Origin: Carex sylvatica
Lineage: Eukaryota > Streptophyta > Magnoliopsida > Poales > Cyperaceae
Direction of reading: 5' to 3'
Assembly (NCBI GenBank): GCA_964058845.1
Contig: CAXKVR010000199.1
Location: 1 to 64,000 of the forward strand
Length of the DNA: 64,000 bases
The notes under the pieces are model-generated. The model ran no database searches. It was not told the DNA's origin and was given only the letters and a program-made list of their open reading frames with translations. The position numbers and the translations under genes are program-made. This document shows positions 1 to 10,954 of this stretch, one piece after another. Position 1 is the stretch's first letter. The number at the start of each line of letters is the position of its first letter.

Positions 1-880
1 AAATTATCCTGCCTATAAGAAAAAAAAAAATCTTATTCAATCAAACATCTCATTCTTCTGTCTTAATATGTTTCAAGTCAACAGATACATTGCCCATGGT
101 GATAGGCAATATTGTATAGTTCTTCGAGTAATTGCGTAAACATATGTGGTCATGCCCATATGCAATAAGGTTCTGGCAAGACCTATTTGCACAACACAAC
201 ATTCCCTATCACAGGGGAGGGAACTTCGAGAGTAAATGAGATATGTCACAGCCAAATATTTCGAGGAAGGAGGTACCGACAACTAACAGGATTTGGGCGG
301 CAGGAGCTTGGGCTTTGTGGCGCGAGAGAAATAGAAGATTTTTCTCCAACAAGGGTAAACCAATACATTTGTTGATTAATGATACGACAATTGAAATTAT
401 GTTTTGGGAACAATTGGGATAGGCGGCCAACGGGAGCGGGGGTTGGGCATGGGGGTTTACACTGTAATTTACTGCAATCTATTTTTGATAGTTAAGTGAT
501 CAATTAGAATGTAAGTTGGACTAGGTAGTCCAATGTAAATAACTTTTCTTATTAATATATCTGTTGGTGGTACTTCACCACCAACCTTCCAAAAAAAAAA
601 AAAAAATTTCTTGCCATACTCTCACAACAGTTGAATGCATTGTGTACATGTCATCCAAGTCCCTCCCATATTTACAAAACCCACCTTACAATATTTTATA
701 GTTCACTTTTTGTGCGAATTTGTCCATGATTTCTCCTCTTGTGGCATAAAACATTTTCTGGTCGTTAATTTAGTATGCGAGCAGTCTTATTATTTGTTCT
801 GATGTTAAAAAACCCCGGAATTTTGAAGGGAAATACTTTATTTTATTTTACTAATATTAATGTTCATTTTGAAGTGATTA
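1..880. repeat. Left arm of a large inverted duplication (interrupted by a LINE)
   Basis: Bases 1-149 and 606-880 read in reverse match about 8100-8630. Shared landmarks include the stretch with GCAATTACTCGAAGAACTA, the stretch with TATGCCACAAGAGGAGAAAT, and the stretch with ACTAATATTAATGTT. The order is collinear apart from the LINE at 150-605, which is absent from the right arm. No coding function is recognised in the arm. Similarity is by eye, so edges are approximate. Confidence 0.8.
150..606 (+). mobile_element. 5'-truncated LINE (L1-type) tail with poly(A)
   Basis: The reading frame around 300-422 gives AAGAWALWRERNRRFF and ends in a TAG at 420-422. This resembles the C-terminal end of plant LINE ORF2 proteins, which often have a WxLWxxRN motif. 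About 170 bp of 3' untranslated sequence follows, and then a run of about 16 A at 591-606. Only this tail is present, so the copy is dead on arrival. The matching site in the inverted arm (near 8410-8445) lacks the insert and acts as an empty site. No clean target duplication remains, and about 15-20 bp of the expected target seem to be missing at the 3' junction. Confidence 0.75.
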
Positions 881-1104
881 AATTAAAAAAATAATATATA
901 ATAAAATTTGTGAGTTCAGACGAGGAATAAGTGCTGTTCAAATTTTAGGAGTAATATTTACATATACAATTTGTGATGAGTATATAATATATACCTAATT
1001 TTGGTATTTAACTCCTGTATTACAGCTTTGACAGGCCGATTGTTGAGGCCCTTGGAAGATGTTTAAAACATATTTATTATATAATATATAAAATGATTGT
1101 TGGT

Positions 1105-1280
1105 AAATAATTTAAGTAAAAGTAAGGATACACAATTTCTATTTCTTGGCCTCCGTAGATAGAAAGCATAGTACATTTCCATTTAATCCACAAGAATTGG
1201 TGCTGGGTCAACACACGGCATAAACCTATTTAAGAAATCGTGTTGTCTATGGAAACTCAACCAAGGAAAATATACCAACA
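1105..1280 (+). promoter_or_regulatory. Proximal promoter of the ankyrin gene
   Basis: A TATA-like TATTTAAG lies at 1227-1234, 47 bp before the ATG. The block is conserved in inverted form upstream of the second ankyrin copy (about 4885-5075), including CCTCCGTAGATAGAAAGCAT and AAGAATTGGTGCTGGGTCA. So the duplication carried the promoter along. The transcription start is not determined. Confidence 0.6.
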
Positions 1281-3499
1281 ATGGATCCGCTCTTTACAAG
1301 ACTGGAAGAGGCCTCTCATGCTGGAAATGTGAATTTATTAAAAGAGCTTCTCAATAAAGATAAGCTATTGCTCGCAAAACTGATTGGGAGTACATCAGTG
1401 ATAGATAACCCCCTACATATTGCTGCAATGCTTGGACATGCTGATTTTGTTCGCGAGGTTATCTATCACAAACCCGAGCTTGCGAAGGAGCTCAATGGCC
1501 AGGGCTTGTCACCTCTGCATTTGGCTGCCGCCCACGGTCATGTCACTGTAGTGAAGGAGTTGTTGAAGGTAATATGATCAGTTGGATGTTTTCGTCTGAT
1601 GCTAGCTAAAATGAATAATATTAAATTAAACCAAAGCTCCTCCCTCCTAATAACCCAAGTAATCCTTATTTGAATCCCCTTTACCGCAATATTTGTATTA
1701 GAATTAGACAAACAAAATATACAATAGAGAAGAGTAACACTAAAATTTTATAAGTTGAATTCTTCAAACCCATAGATAGTTCAAAATTGAAATTTAAGCG
1801 CCTCTTTCTCATGTCCTTTTTTTTTTTACTTTGTACATATGTGCTAGGAAATAATCCATGTTGAACTTCTGAGAACAATTTTTGATGGAAAATTAATGTT
1901 TTTTGTGACGACCGGCGGATTAAAAATATATGGCCATTGATGGAGAGTACTTTTCTTAAAAAATATAAGTGTTCAAAATAGTAAGTTAACAAGATCCAAA
2001 TGAGAAGTTGGGAACACCAGTACTACATAATATTATGTACCATTAACTTGTAAAAAAATTGTTGTCAGAAAAACTTTAAGATCTTATTGTTTACAGAAAA
2101 TGAATGTAAAAAGGTTCATTTTTTGCTGCAGGATGGCTTAGACCTTTGTTTAGTATGTGAGGAACAAGAAGGGTTACTACCGCTTCATATTGCTGTTAAA
2201 AAAAGAAGGACGGTAATAGTCAAAGAGTTAGTGGAAGCCTGTGAGGAGGCAGTCCATAGGCTTACAAATGGTGGAGAAACTATTCTTCATTTGGCTGTCA
2301 AATATGATTCTTTCGACACAGTTGAGTTCTTGATTGACAGAGTGCAAGACCTTAATGCAAAGGATGACAAAGGAAATACAATTTTGCATCATGCCGTGGC
2401 AAGCAAGAAATTATCAGTATGACATATCTCTATATCTGATAAAAAAAAGTGGGTCAATATATTCATTCTTGATGTCTTTCTAAGCATTTATTTAACAAAT
2501 TGCACCTGATCTCAGGTAATCAAATTTTTGTTGGGTAAACTAGAAATTGATGTGAACGCCATGAACTTGAAGTCCTCAACTCCACTCGATGTTCTGCTGG
2601 AATCACGGCAGCAGAATGGTGATTTGATCATTGGCGAGATGATACGAGCAGCTGGGGGAAAGACTGAAGCTGAAGTGTTGTCTCAATCAGAACCTGTCAT
2701 CCGGGACTCTGTTTCAAGTGATAGCACAAACCCAATACCAACTCCAAGAATGTCAGTTCAGCAACCCCATATTCTCGGCACCAGAAATGATATAGAAGGA
2801 ACAACTCTAATGATCAATAAGGAAAAGAAGTATGATCCGCAGATTCTATTGTTGGTGGCTACGTTGGTAGCGACTGTCACCTTCCAAGCAGCACTAAATC
2901 CTCCAGGAGGATTTAAATCTGATGATAAAAATGATAATATCCGAAGAGGTCAACCTCTTCTCAGTGATGATTTAGGTTATTTTGTACCATTTATCATGTT
3001 AGCACTTTTTTTATCCGTTAGTGTAATGATGCTTTTGTTGTGTGTGGTCCCTCGGAAGAAAAAAATTGTCATGAAATTATTGATGTTGGTGATCTGGGGT
3101 GCTACTTTCTCAATGTGTCTTGCATTCACTGAGGGCATATATATACTCTACGTCAATATCTACGGTGATAATTATAATTGGATCAAACTTTTGGTCCAAG
3201 GATGGTATATTGTCTTGAGGCTCGGTATCACATGGTTGCTAGTTCGCTTTGTTATTTTCATCGTGAAAATATCTGGGTTATGGGAGCCAGTTCGACAGAG
3301 TTTAGCATCCCTCAAGAGACAATGCTTGTTGAAATGGCAACAATTAAGTAGTACATCAAATATTAATGTGTCAAATTGTTGTGAATTGTTGAGAAAGGTA
3401 ATTTGCATTGTATTGATTCTTGGTGCTCTGGCGGGAATTATCACTGTATGGGTTTTCTACAATTTTAAACCGCTTTGGGATAGTTTTCTTTTGTTTTAA
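1281..3499 (+). CDS. Ankyrin-repeat protein with C-terminal PGG membrane domain (BDA1/ITN1/ACD6-like)
   Basis: Three exons join in phase 0: 1281-1568, 2132-2416 and 2516-3499. The introns are 1569-2131 and 2417-2515, both GT-AG, and the product is 518 residues, a normal length for the family. Residues 1-230 hold ankyrin repeats, with cores such as NPLHIAAMLGHADFVREV, LSPLHLAAAHGHVTVVKEL and ETILHLAVKYDSFDTVEFL. The PGG domain has its NPPGG signature at about 319-323. Hydrophobic segments lie near 300-318, 346-369, 375-395, 417-442 and 485-508. Plant relatives (ACD6, ITN1, BDA1) are membrane proteins in immune and salt-stress signalling. That this copy has such a role is inferred from the family. 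The start is chosen because the MDPLFTRLEEA opening is shared with the second copy. No internal stop or frameshift is seen, so it may be functional. A facing, broken copy follows on the other strand. Confidence 0.88.
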
Positions 3500-3899
3500 T
3501 TTAATTATACATATAGGCTGTATGCTTGTCTCTTTCAATGTATATTTAATTTTCTTAAAGAAATTATATTTTGATCTCATTCAAAGTTTGATGATTTCAT
3601 TTCTGAATATATATCTGTTTCGGTTTGATTCAGAAGCAAATTTTCAAACTACATTTATCTATGTACTAGTAGCGTGTATTAGCATTGTAAAAGGGTGATC
3701 CATCATACAAAGAAATACAAACATTTCTCACATACCATATATAATCAATTCTTTAAAATAAATTGATGTCATGTAACATGCAAAAGTACTTGTGTGCTCA
3801 CAAAATATATATCTCGTATAAAGAAAGACACTATAGATAGTTGATTTTCAAAGATTTCTCTTTTGTGAGTCTTCATTTCACCTTTCTTGTACATGATCC
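3500..3899. other. Spacer between convergent ankyrin copies
   Basis: This AT-rich stretch has no supported gene. It holds the 3' untranslated region of the intact ankyrin gene and the point, near 3900, where homology of the inverted copy stops. No clear polyadenylation signal is distinguishable from background. Confidence 0.5.
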
Positions 3900-4884
3900 A
3901 TGCAAAATAGTATTTCCTCTGTCATCTTTTGCATTAAGGTTGTGCACCCGGTCGATCAAGAACTCAACTGTGTCGAAAGAATTATATTTTACAGCAAAAT
4001 GAAGTATAGGGTCTCCACTATTTGTAAGCCCATGCACTGCCTCCTGACAAGCATCAACTAACTCTTTGACGATTAATGTCCTTCTTTTTTTAACAGCAAT
4101 ATGAAGTGGCAATAGCCCTTCCTGTTTCTCACTTAATAAACAAAGGTCTAATCCAGCCTGCAACAAAAAATGAACATGATTACAAGCATATTTTGTAAAC
4201 AGTAAGATCTAGCTTGACGGTTTGCTGAGAACAAAATGTTTATAAGTTAATGGTACATACTATATATAGTAGTGGTATTCTCGTTTGTATCTTGTTTACA
4301 TATATTTCTGGGTATATATATATACAAAAAAGAAACAAACTAAGATATATATGATAAAAAGGTGCTTAAATTTGCAAATCTGTATAATCTATGTGCTTGC
4401 AGAATCCAACGTACAAATTTCAGTGTTACTTCTTCATTGTATATTTTGTTTTTCCTAATTCTAATAAAATTTAGTGGTAAAAAGGACTCGATTAAGGATA
4501 GTTGGGTTTTTACAAGGGAGGACCTTTGGTTTATTTTTATGTTTATTCATGTTAGTTGGTATTGGGCAAAAACATATATCTGATCATATAACCTACAACA
4601 ATTCCTTCAAAACAGTGATATGACCTTCGGCGGCAGCCAAATGCAGAGGTGAAAAACCCTGCTCGTTGAGCTCCCTCGCTCGGAAGCTCTGGTTTGTGAG
4701 AGATAACCTCACGAACAAAATCAGCATGTCCTAGCATTGCTGCAATATGTAGGGGGTTATCTCTCCCTGATGTTCTCTCAGTTACTTTCTCGAGCAAGAG
4801 TTTATCTATCTTGAGAAGGTCTTTTAATAAATTCACATCTCCAGCATGAGATGCCTCTTCTAGTCTTGTAAAGAGTGGATCCAT
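3873..4884 (-). pseudogene. Inverted, truncated ankyrin gene copy lacking the PGG domain
   Basis: On the minus strand, exon 1 runs 4884-4593 and exon 2 starts at 4157 after a TTGCAG acceptor. Both match the gene at 1281, beginning MDPLFTRLEEASHAG. Exon 1 is 292 nt instead of 288. A 4-nt insertion after the HKPEL codons (near 4680) shifts the frame, and in the original frame the last codon before the donor is TAG. Exon 2 keeps two ankyrin units (LLPLHIAVKKRRT and the DTVEFLIDRV region), then loses similarity after ILHG near 3900. The third exon, with the PGG membrane domain, is absent. Even if transcribed it could give only a short soluble ankyrin fragment. It is tail-to-tail with the intact copy. 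Confidence 0.85.
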
Positions 4885-5080
4885 ATTCTCTTTTCCTTGA
4901 TTGATAGCCCATACACAACTCTATTCCTTAAATAGGTGTATGCCGTGTGCTGACCCAGCACCAATTCTTGCGGATTCAATGGAAATGTACAATGCTTTCT
5001 ATCTACGGAGGTCAAGAAAGAGCAACTGTCTGTTCATACTTACTTTTACTAAACTGTCCATTGAATTATTTACAATAATA
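4885..5080 (-). promoter_or_regulatory. Duplicated promoter of the broken ankyrin copy
   Basis: Reverse-complement similarity to 1105-1280 includes the TATA-like sequence (CTTAAATA at 4927-4934 on the plus strand) and the CTGGGTCAGCACACGGCAT stretch. Similarity fades beyond about 5075. The pseudogene could therefore still be transcribed; this is inference. Confidence 0.55.
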
Positions 5081-5519
5081 ATTATATGGAAGCGTCTAAT
5101 TGTCTACAGATTTTTGTCCACCATTTGTCCACAGATTTAACTTGCGCGAATACTATAAAACTACTTCTATATGACGTATAATTATACAATATATCACATA
5201 AAATATATTTGTTAATCACAAAACATCCAGCAACTATTTGAAGTGGTCTCATGATAGTTAAAAACATATTACAACTTGTACCACAGGACAAAGAAATTGT
5301 ACTTTCAAACTGTACTTTCGAAAGTTGCAGTTATAGAAAATTATTAGCAGTTAGTGTTAGTTATTAACAGTTATTTTGACAAAAAAAAAAGTGATAAAAA
5401 GGAAAAATTATATTTTCCAATTTTTTTATTTTTTTTCTCGATTTAATGAACACACAAATAAATCATCAAAATAATGAATACTGTGAAATTTGCGAACTTA
5501 TTTTTGGAACTGTTTTTGG
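5081..5519. other. AT-rich spacer, no gene seen
   Basis: The stretch has homopolymer A and T runs (near 5383-5392 and 5425-5440) and no credible reading frame. It lies in the expanded part of the right arm of the inverted duplication. Confidence 0.5.
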
Positions 5520-6860
5520 AATCCAACAATAACCTCGAACCGTGTCTATATAGCATAAATATACATGGTTAAATCCAACCGTGTCAATTCTCCAAAAATA
5601 TGCGTTGATAATGGTGATTTCTACACGGTCGAAATAACCGTACACAATAACAAGGGCTCTTTACATGGTTTCTACAAGACATCAATGTATTATTTTGAAA
5701 ACAATACATGGTTTGTTATTTAGATATTACACATCCATCAATTTTATATAAAATTAATATTACACATCCATCATTCAATAAATATTCAACATCACAACAT
5801 ACAAAAAAAAAATAATAAATACCAATTACAAATCAACATCTACTAAGTGACATCCACTACTTCAAATGAAAGAACATTACAAAAATTTATAAACAAATCA
5901 AAAGCATCACTACACAGAAAAATTAATACTAGTAACTGTTGCTTGAGAATTGAAGTGACTTCTCCTTCAATTTTATATCTTGCAATTTGTTGATGATGTT
6001 ACATCTAAGAATTGACACTTGCATTATCAGAATTGGTCGTGTTGTTGCACCAACACATTCATTGATTATATTCTGAACATTTATAAAATGCTCTCCCCGA
6101 ATTCTTTTTGGTCCCTGAAAGAAGCACAATATATGGCTTACGACTTGCAAGAAATATTTGATGAGTAATGACTATTTTAGCTACTCATTTCGCCTACACA
6201 AATAAAGCATTACTAAAATACACATTATACAAATATTGGCTAGTTTAATGGCTACACTTAGATGCAACAATTTATTTATGCTTTTTTAACATTATAGACC
6301 TTTAACTTGTTTATTTTAGCAAAATTGTTCAAAAGCTTGTTTAATTAAGTCAATGCTCTAAATAGTAAACTTAGCTTATCATAATTTCAAAAGTTTACAA
6401 GTTTACAAAAGTAAGATATTAAAATTGAAAGAAGTTTTGCTTTTTGCATTGAGTTAGAGGGAGAGCTCAGAATCCTCTGTTGGTAATCCTTCATTTTGAG
6501 TCTTCCATGCCTAGTACTTTGAATCCTTCTTGCTCCAAAGAAAACCTAGCTAACTGAGTTTACAAAAAAAAAAGGTACATTAGTGGTGTTCGCACAGGGT
6601 TCACATAAATTTTTAAAGAGAAAAGTGACCAAGGAGGCGAGGAGTTATATTTATTTGATTAGACGCGGAGGTGCTGAGCATTAAAGACAGAGCAAAGTTT
6701 GAAGAGGTGCCAAAAAAGTGAAAACCCAAAGTATTAATCATACACGATTTTGAAACAAAATTCGTGTGGACCTTGAAAAAATAGGCTCAAAAAAATAAAA
6801 ACCCTAATTCCCAGGGGGTTATACACGGTTAATTCTATAGAACCGTATAGGGGAATTATT
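5520..6860. mobile_element. Putative CACTA-like element with ACACGGTT-type repeats
   Basis: Short motifs recur in both orientations near both ends: AACCGTGTC (5540), ACATGGTTAAATCCAACCGTG (5562-5582, broken dyad), ACACGGTCGAAATAACCGTA (5623-5642), ACATGGTTT (5664), and TACACGGTTAATTCTATAGA followed by ACCGTA (6822-6848). Paired, clustered motifs of this kind are typical of CACTA subterminal regions. No CACTA terminus or target duplication was found, so the limits are approximate. The middle encodes nothing I recognise. A minus-strand frame at 5929-6150 looks exon-like (AG-bounded) but is unidentified. Confidence 0.4.
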
Positions 6861-7018
6861 ATTATTTCTTAAATTTTATTTTTGCACGCTTTTAAAATTA
6901 ATAAAATAAATTTAATACATATTAAATTAATGGGTTATTAATAAATCAAAAGTGTAAATATGAAACATATCAAAGCTCCTTGTTACTTTTGATTTCATCA
7001 AGATTGTGAAGATTATTC

Positions 7019-7180
7019 CACTACAGCAAAACTAGTCATTTGTGACCGATCCGGTTGTTGGTCGCTGAAAACTCCAAAAAAACAAAAAAAATTAAAAAAT
7101 TAAAAGCATACAGACCCTTCTGCGACCGGCTCCTTAACTTTCTAAGACCGATTTGTCCCGGTCACAGAAGGGTCCCCGCT
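7019..7180. mobile_element. CACTA-like terminus with long inverted motif
   Basis: The sequence starts CACTACAGCAAAA at 7019, matching the usual CACTA terminus. It is followed by GACCGATCCGGTTG and then a strong inverted pair, ACCCTTCTGCGACCGG (about 7109-7124) against CCGGTCACAGAAGGGT (about 7158-7173). No matching right end was found in the window. Confidence 0.5.
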
Positions 7181-8118
7181 GGAAAAAATGTGCCTCTCTG
7201 TCGTTCTCCACCCGCATTTTCTCTAACCCTAAGCCAAAAAAAAATCGCTGAAAAAGAAAAAAAACCCACCGACGTTCTCTTCTCCTCGCCTGAAAAATCG
7301 CTGAAAAAATATCTTCTCCTCTCCGTTCGACCACCTCCTCTCCACTCCGTTCCTCTGCCTTCCGCGATTTCCTCCTCTCCTCTCCTCTCTCGGTCTCCTC
7401 CTCTCCGCTCGACCTCCTCTCTCAGCTCTCCTAGTCGCTTGCAACATCTTCTCTATTGCCTCAGCCGGATCAGGTTTGCTCGATTCTTTTGAGATTAAAG
7501 TTTTGTTTTGTTTCATTTGGGTAAAATAGCTTGAATTCGAGCTGTTATTTATGTTGAATTCGTTATTTCTTGGATGAATTTTAGCTGTCTTGTATTTTTA
7601 CACTTTTTACAAATTTTGCCCACCCACCTTGGGTCTGGTATATATACTAAAAAGAAATGACACAGAAACTATTTTTGCTGTCGGGTATACTAAAATAGCC
7701 ATTATATTTTTGCTGTCTTGTATCAATTGGTCATCTTACCCAAATCTCCCTCAACCTCAAGAACTGAGCCTTCGATTGTCGCTGCTACTGGATCGGTGTT
7801 TGCTTTTCAAGAATGAGCTTGTAGTTCGTCTGTTTAAATTTTTTGTAAATGCAACTAGTTTAATTAGTTCATGAATCTGTAGGTGTTGAAGAGAGAAAAT
7901 AAGACCATGAAGGAGATGTTCCAAGAAGCAATAGAACAGGTTTTAATAATTTCCATTCTTTATTTTTAAGTAATGGCAAAAGGCCATATTAGTACTTGTA
8001 AATATATTGAGTTTGTTTCATACATCTCTAATGGAATCAAAATATATCATTTGGCAGGATATGTCAAATTGGGTTAAAGAGTACCTAAACTACACTGTGA
8101 ACTGCTATATTTATTGAT
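7181..8118 (+). other. CT-rich leader with possible short exons (transposon gene or captured gene fragment)
   Basis: A 250-bp stretch rich in CTCCTC (7270-7440) looks like a plant 5' untranslated leader. It is followed by a possible donor in the CAGGTTTG context (near 7470). Two possible exons follow. The first, about 7883-7938, sits between TGTAG and GTTTTA and encodes VLKRENKTMKEMFQEAIEQ. The second, about 8059-8117, follows TTGGCAG and encodes DMSNWVKEYLNYTVNCYIY before a TGA. I do not recognise the protein. The first exon is charged and helix-like. It could be a transposon-encoded protein or a gene piece carried by the CACTA-like element that starts at 7019. Confidence 0.25.
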
Positions 8119-8630
8119 TTAATCACCTCAAAATTAACATTAATATTAGTAAAAAAATTAAAAGTATTGCCCTTTCTTCAAATTACCTGGTTTTTTTACA
8201 ATCAGAGCAAATAATAAGACTGCTCAGATACTTAATTACTTGTATGAGACAAGACAAACATTTTCTCATCTTAACGACCAGAATACGTTTTATGCCACAA
8301 GAGGAGAAATCATGGACAAATTCAAAAAGTGAACAATAAAAGTGTATGGTGGATTTTGTAAATATGGGAGGGCCTTGCATGACATTTACGCAATGCATTC
8401 AACCTGTTGTGAGACTATGGAAAGAAAATTTTCTGATTTGATATGTTTACGCAATTACTCGAAGAACTATACAATATTGCCTATCGACGAGACGAATAAA
8501 GGATTAGTTTCCTGGAAACTACTGGGGCAATGCATCCGTTGACCCGAAACACACATAGACAGAAGAATGTGATGTTTGATGGAAGAATAATATATTTTCA
8601 TTTTTTTCTAGAAAAGATAATTTCAAACTT
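8100..8630. repeat. Right arm of the large inverted duplication
   Basis: Its reverse complement matches 880 down to 606 and then 149 down to 1, without the LINE found in the other arm. Similarity ends on the right where the other arm meets the start of the window, so the duplication may extend further left. No gene is recognised in it. Confidence 0.8.
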
Positions 8631-8859
8631 CAAAGCGAAGTTTCTTTGTCAATGCATTGAGTGGTTGCTTAGGGGGGTCTAGTGATGCTTTATCCAATCG
8701 TCTAAGAAATGAACCGTTTCTTACTGTTTTTATTTAACCATAAGTATTGATGTTTAATATCCTATTGTGATCATATTTCAGATTTTGGTTCTCTCTTTTT
8801 TCTACTCTTCTTTAGATTCTTGAGATTAAATAATCGGATAGATCCAAAGACATACACAT

Positions 8860-9440
8860 AAAATGCCGTTTCAATCCGCCATTTTTTTTGTTTTAAGGAA
8901 ACCAATATAATTACTTTTGTTTTTACAAAAATCATAAGAACTGAAATATCATTTTAGTCTGTCATTTTTTTTTCGAGACTGAAATGGCAATTCAGTTCGT
9001 GTTGGTTTTACACCTTTTCATAAAGGCGGCCACAAAAAATCCAAAAAAGACTCAGGATTGAAGTGGCATTTCAGTCTCGTTAAGTTAATTTTTTTTCCAT
9101 CCGCGATAGACAGGCTCTGGCCCTCTTCTCTTCCCTTCTTTCCTCCTTTCCTCCTCTGCTTTTCTTTCCACCAAACCAACATTCTTTTTTTTCAACTCTC
9201 AAAATTTCATTATTTTTTATTCTGGGCTAAAAAAATAAAAAAAATCATCATACCAAAATATCATTTCAGTCCGGGCTAAATAAACAGTGGAGTGAAATGG
9301 CATTCTAGTCCGTGGGTGTTACACCAAAGGTCACACCAGTTTTGCTGAAAAAAGTCTGTGAAACCACCTCGGACTGAATTGTCATTTCAGTCCTGAAAAA
9401 AATTAGTGGACTGAAATAGTATTAAAATCCTTATATAGTA
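8860..9440. mobile_element. Palindromic GGACTGAAATG/CATTTCAGTCC motif cluster (CACTA-like subterminal array)
   Basis: At least seven related motifs occur in about 580 bp. Examples are 8939-8962, 8975-9000 (GACTGAAATGGCAATTCAGT), 9057-9079, 9258-9274, 9291-9313, 9369-9395 (GGACTGAATTGTCATTTCAG) and 9413-9435. Each is a near-palindrome. Between copies lie C/T-rich stretches (9100-9180). No terminal CACTA or target duplication is recognisable, so assignment to CACTA rests on the motif architecture only. Confidence 0.45.
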
Positions 9441-10358
9441 TATTGAGAAAGCCGGATATACATCATATTACGATTTTTATGTAGAAAATGTTTGAAATGT
9501 GAATATGGATCTACAAAATTATATGATCTATGATGATAGGGAAGTTCATAAATTTATATTGTTTTGTAATTGATAAGCACAAGTGATGAAAAAATGAGAA
9601 TTGGAAATTTGAAAATTCTGGATTAAGAAAGCTTGCATTATATATATTGTGCAAGAAAAGATTTGCTGCATAGTGAAAGAGGTCCGTGGACTAGTATGTG
9701 AAATTTTGCAAATTTCAAAATTAACAATTTAAGGATCCATTTCTATGTCACGTATGCTTTTTTAGTTATGAATTAGTAAAAAGGAAAACTTGAACTTTTA
9801 ATAGAAAACTTGAAGTTGGACGAACAAGTCGTGTGATTTGGACAGCATGAGTACCAAAAATTAAAGATTGAGAAGAAAAGTATACTGTCGTATAATGAAT
9901 ATTTAATTCAGAAAACCTAGTCATGGGACATAGGTTTCATTTAGATAAACTTACAATAACTGCAAAAAGTGATGGAGACGCAAGATTTTTATGTTTGTTA
10001 ATTAGTGCTTCTTGGGAATTTTCTAGGTCAATGTTTTGTATAGCTTCTCTTTTTGCTATTGTTTTTTAATTTTCCACTCATGTGTATCTCCCTATTTATA
10101 AATTAGAAACCCACACATGCACTAGGCCCAAGTGAAATTGTACCTCTTGTTCCACCAGAAATTTAGAAAACTTCTGGATTCGACATGTCATTACTGGAGC
10201 TAATTAACAACAAGAAGACTTTGAGTCAACTGGAGATAAATCAACATAGCTAATCCATATTTAATAGCTGATAAGATGTCTTTTATAACCAATCGTTCAC
10301 ACACAAATGGAAAAGTCAAATCCATATGAATATTCACAGAAGAAAATTAATATTCTTC
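9441..10358. other. Gene-free spacer
   Basis: The stretch is AT-rich with only short accidental frames. A TATA-like CTATTTATAAATTAG lies near 10091-10105, without a recognisable downstream gene. Confidence 0.5.
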
Positions 10359-10828
10359 TGTTGAAGCAGACAATGCACGGTCTGTGTGTGAAGATGAACG
10401 GACCGTGTACCTAACCGCCAGATCAGATATAGAAGGTGGCAGCTGGCTCTTGTGATAATATGGAAGGTGGTAGCTGGGATCCGTTTGAGATTTACTTTAT
10501 GTTTTTGAGTTATTTTCTTTCTTATTTTAGAAGATTGTAATAATAAGAAGAAAAAAAAGTAAAGAAAGAAAAAAAATGAAAGTAGGATCTAGAAAATTGG
10601 AGGGAGCTTCCTTCTCTAAAACCTACCCTTCTTCCTCTGTAAGAATTAATCTTCTGAAAATAAAAAAAGTATGTGTGAGTGTGGAGAAAATAGGTACCAA
10701 GTTGGTGCTGAATCTCGTTAAACATTGTGTTTCTTTCTTTCTGTGCTTGTTTCTGTTTTCACTGACATACAAGGACCGTGCACAAGAGTGCACAGCCCGT
10801 ATACGAGCTAGCTGTTGTCAAGTTTACA
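10359..10828 (+). repeat. 5' LTR of the copia element at 10359
   Basis: TG...CA ends, 470 bp, the same length as its partner at 15256-15725, with scattered substitutions and small A-run indels. A CACGG at 10376 is followed by AACGG at 10397, 21 bp on. An inverted form (GGACCGTGCAC) lies near the 3' edge. Confidence 0.92.
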
Positions 10829-10840
10829 TGGTATCAGAGC
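10829..10840 (+). promoter_or_regulatory. Primer-binding site, initiator tRNA-Met type
   Basis: TGGTATCAGAGC directly abuts the 5' LTR, as is usual for plant copia elements. Confidence 0.9.
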
Positions 10841-10954
10841 GTGGTTCGATCCTGTAGGGTAAAAACCTCCACAGCTACTCACCATGACATAAGAGATCCC
10901 TACCAAACTCTGTTGGAGAAACTAACATAACTCATAACTGTACAACAAACTCAA

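Noticed and set aside
3873..4884. A second working ankyrin gene
   Set aside because: A 4-nt insertion shifts the frame in exon 1, a stop lies at the exon end in the original frame, and the PGG exon is missing.
7055..7492. A 145-residue plus-strand frame and overlapping minus-strand frames
   Set aside because: They translate a low-complexity CT-rich stretch (Pro/Ser/Leu or Arg/Glu rich), more like an untranslated leader.
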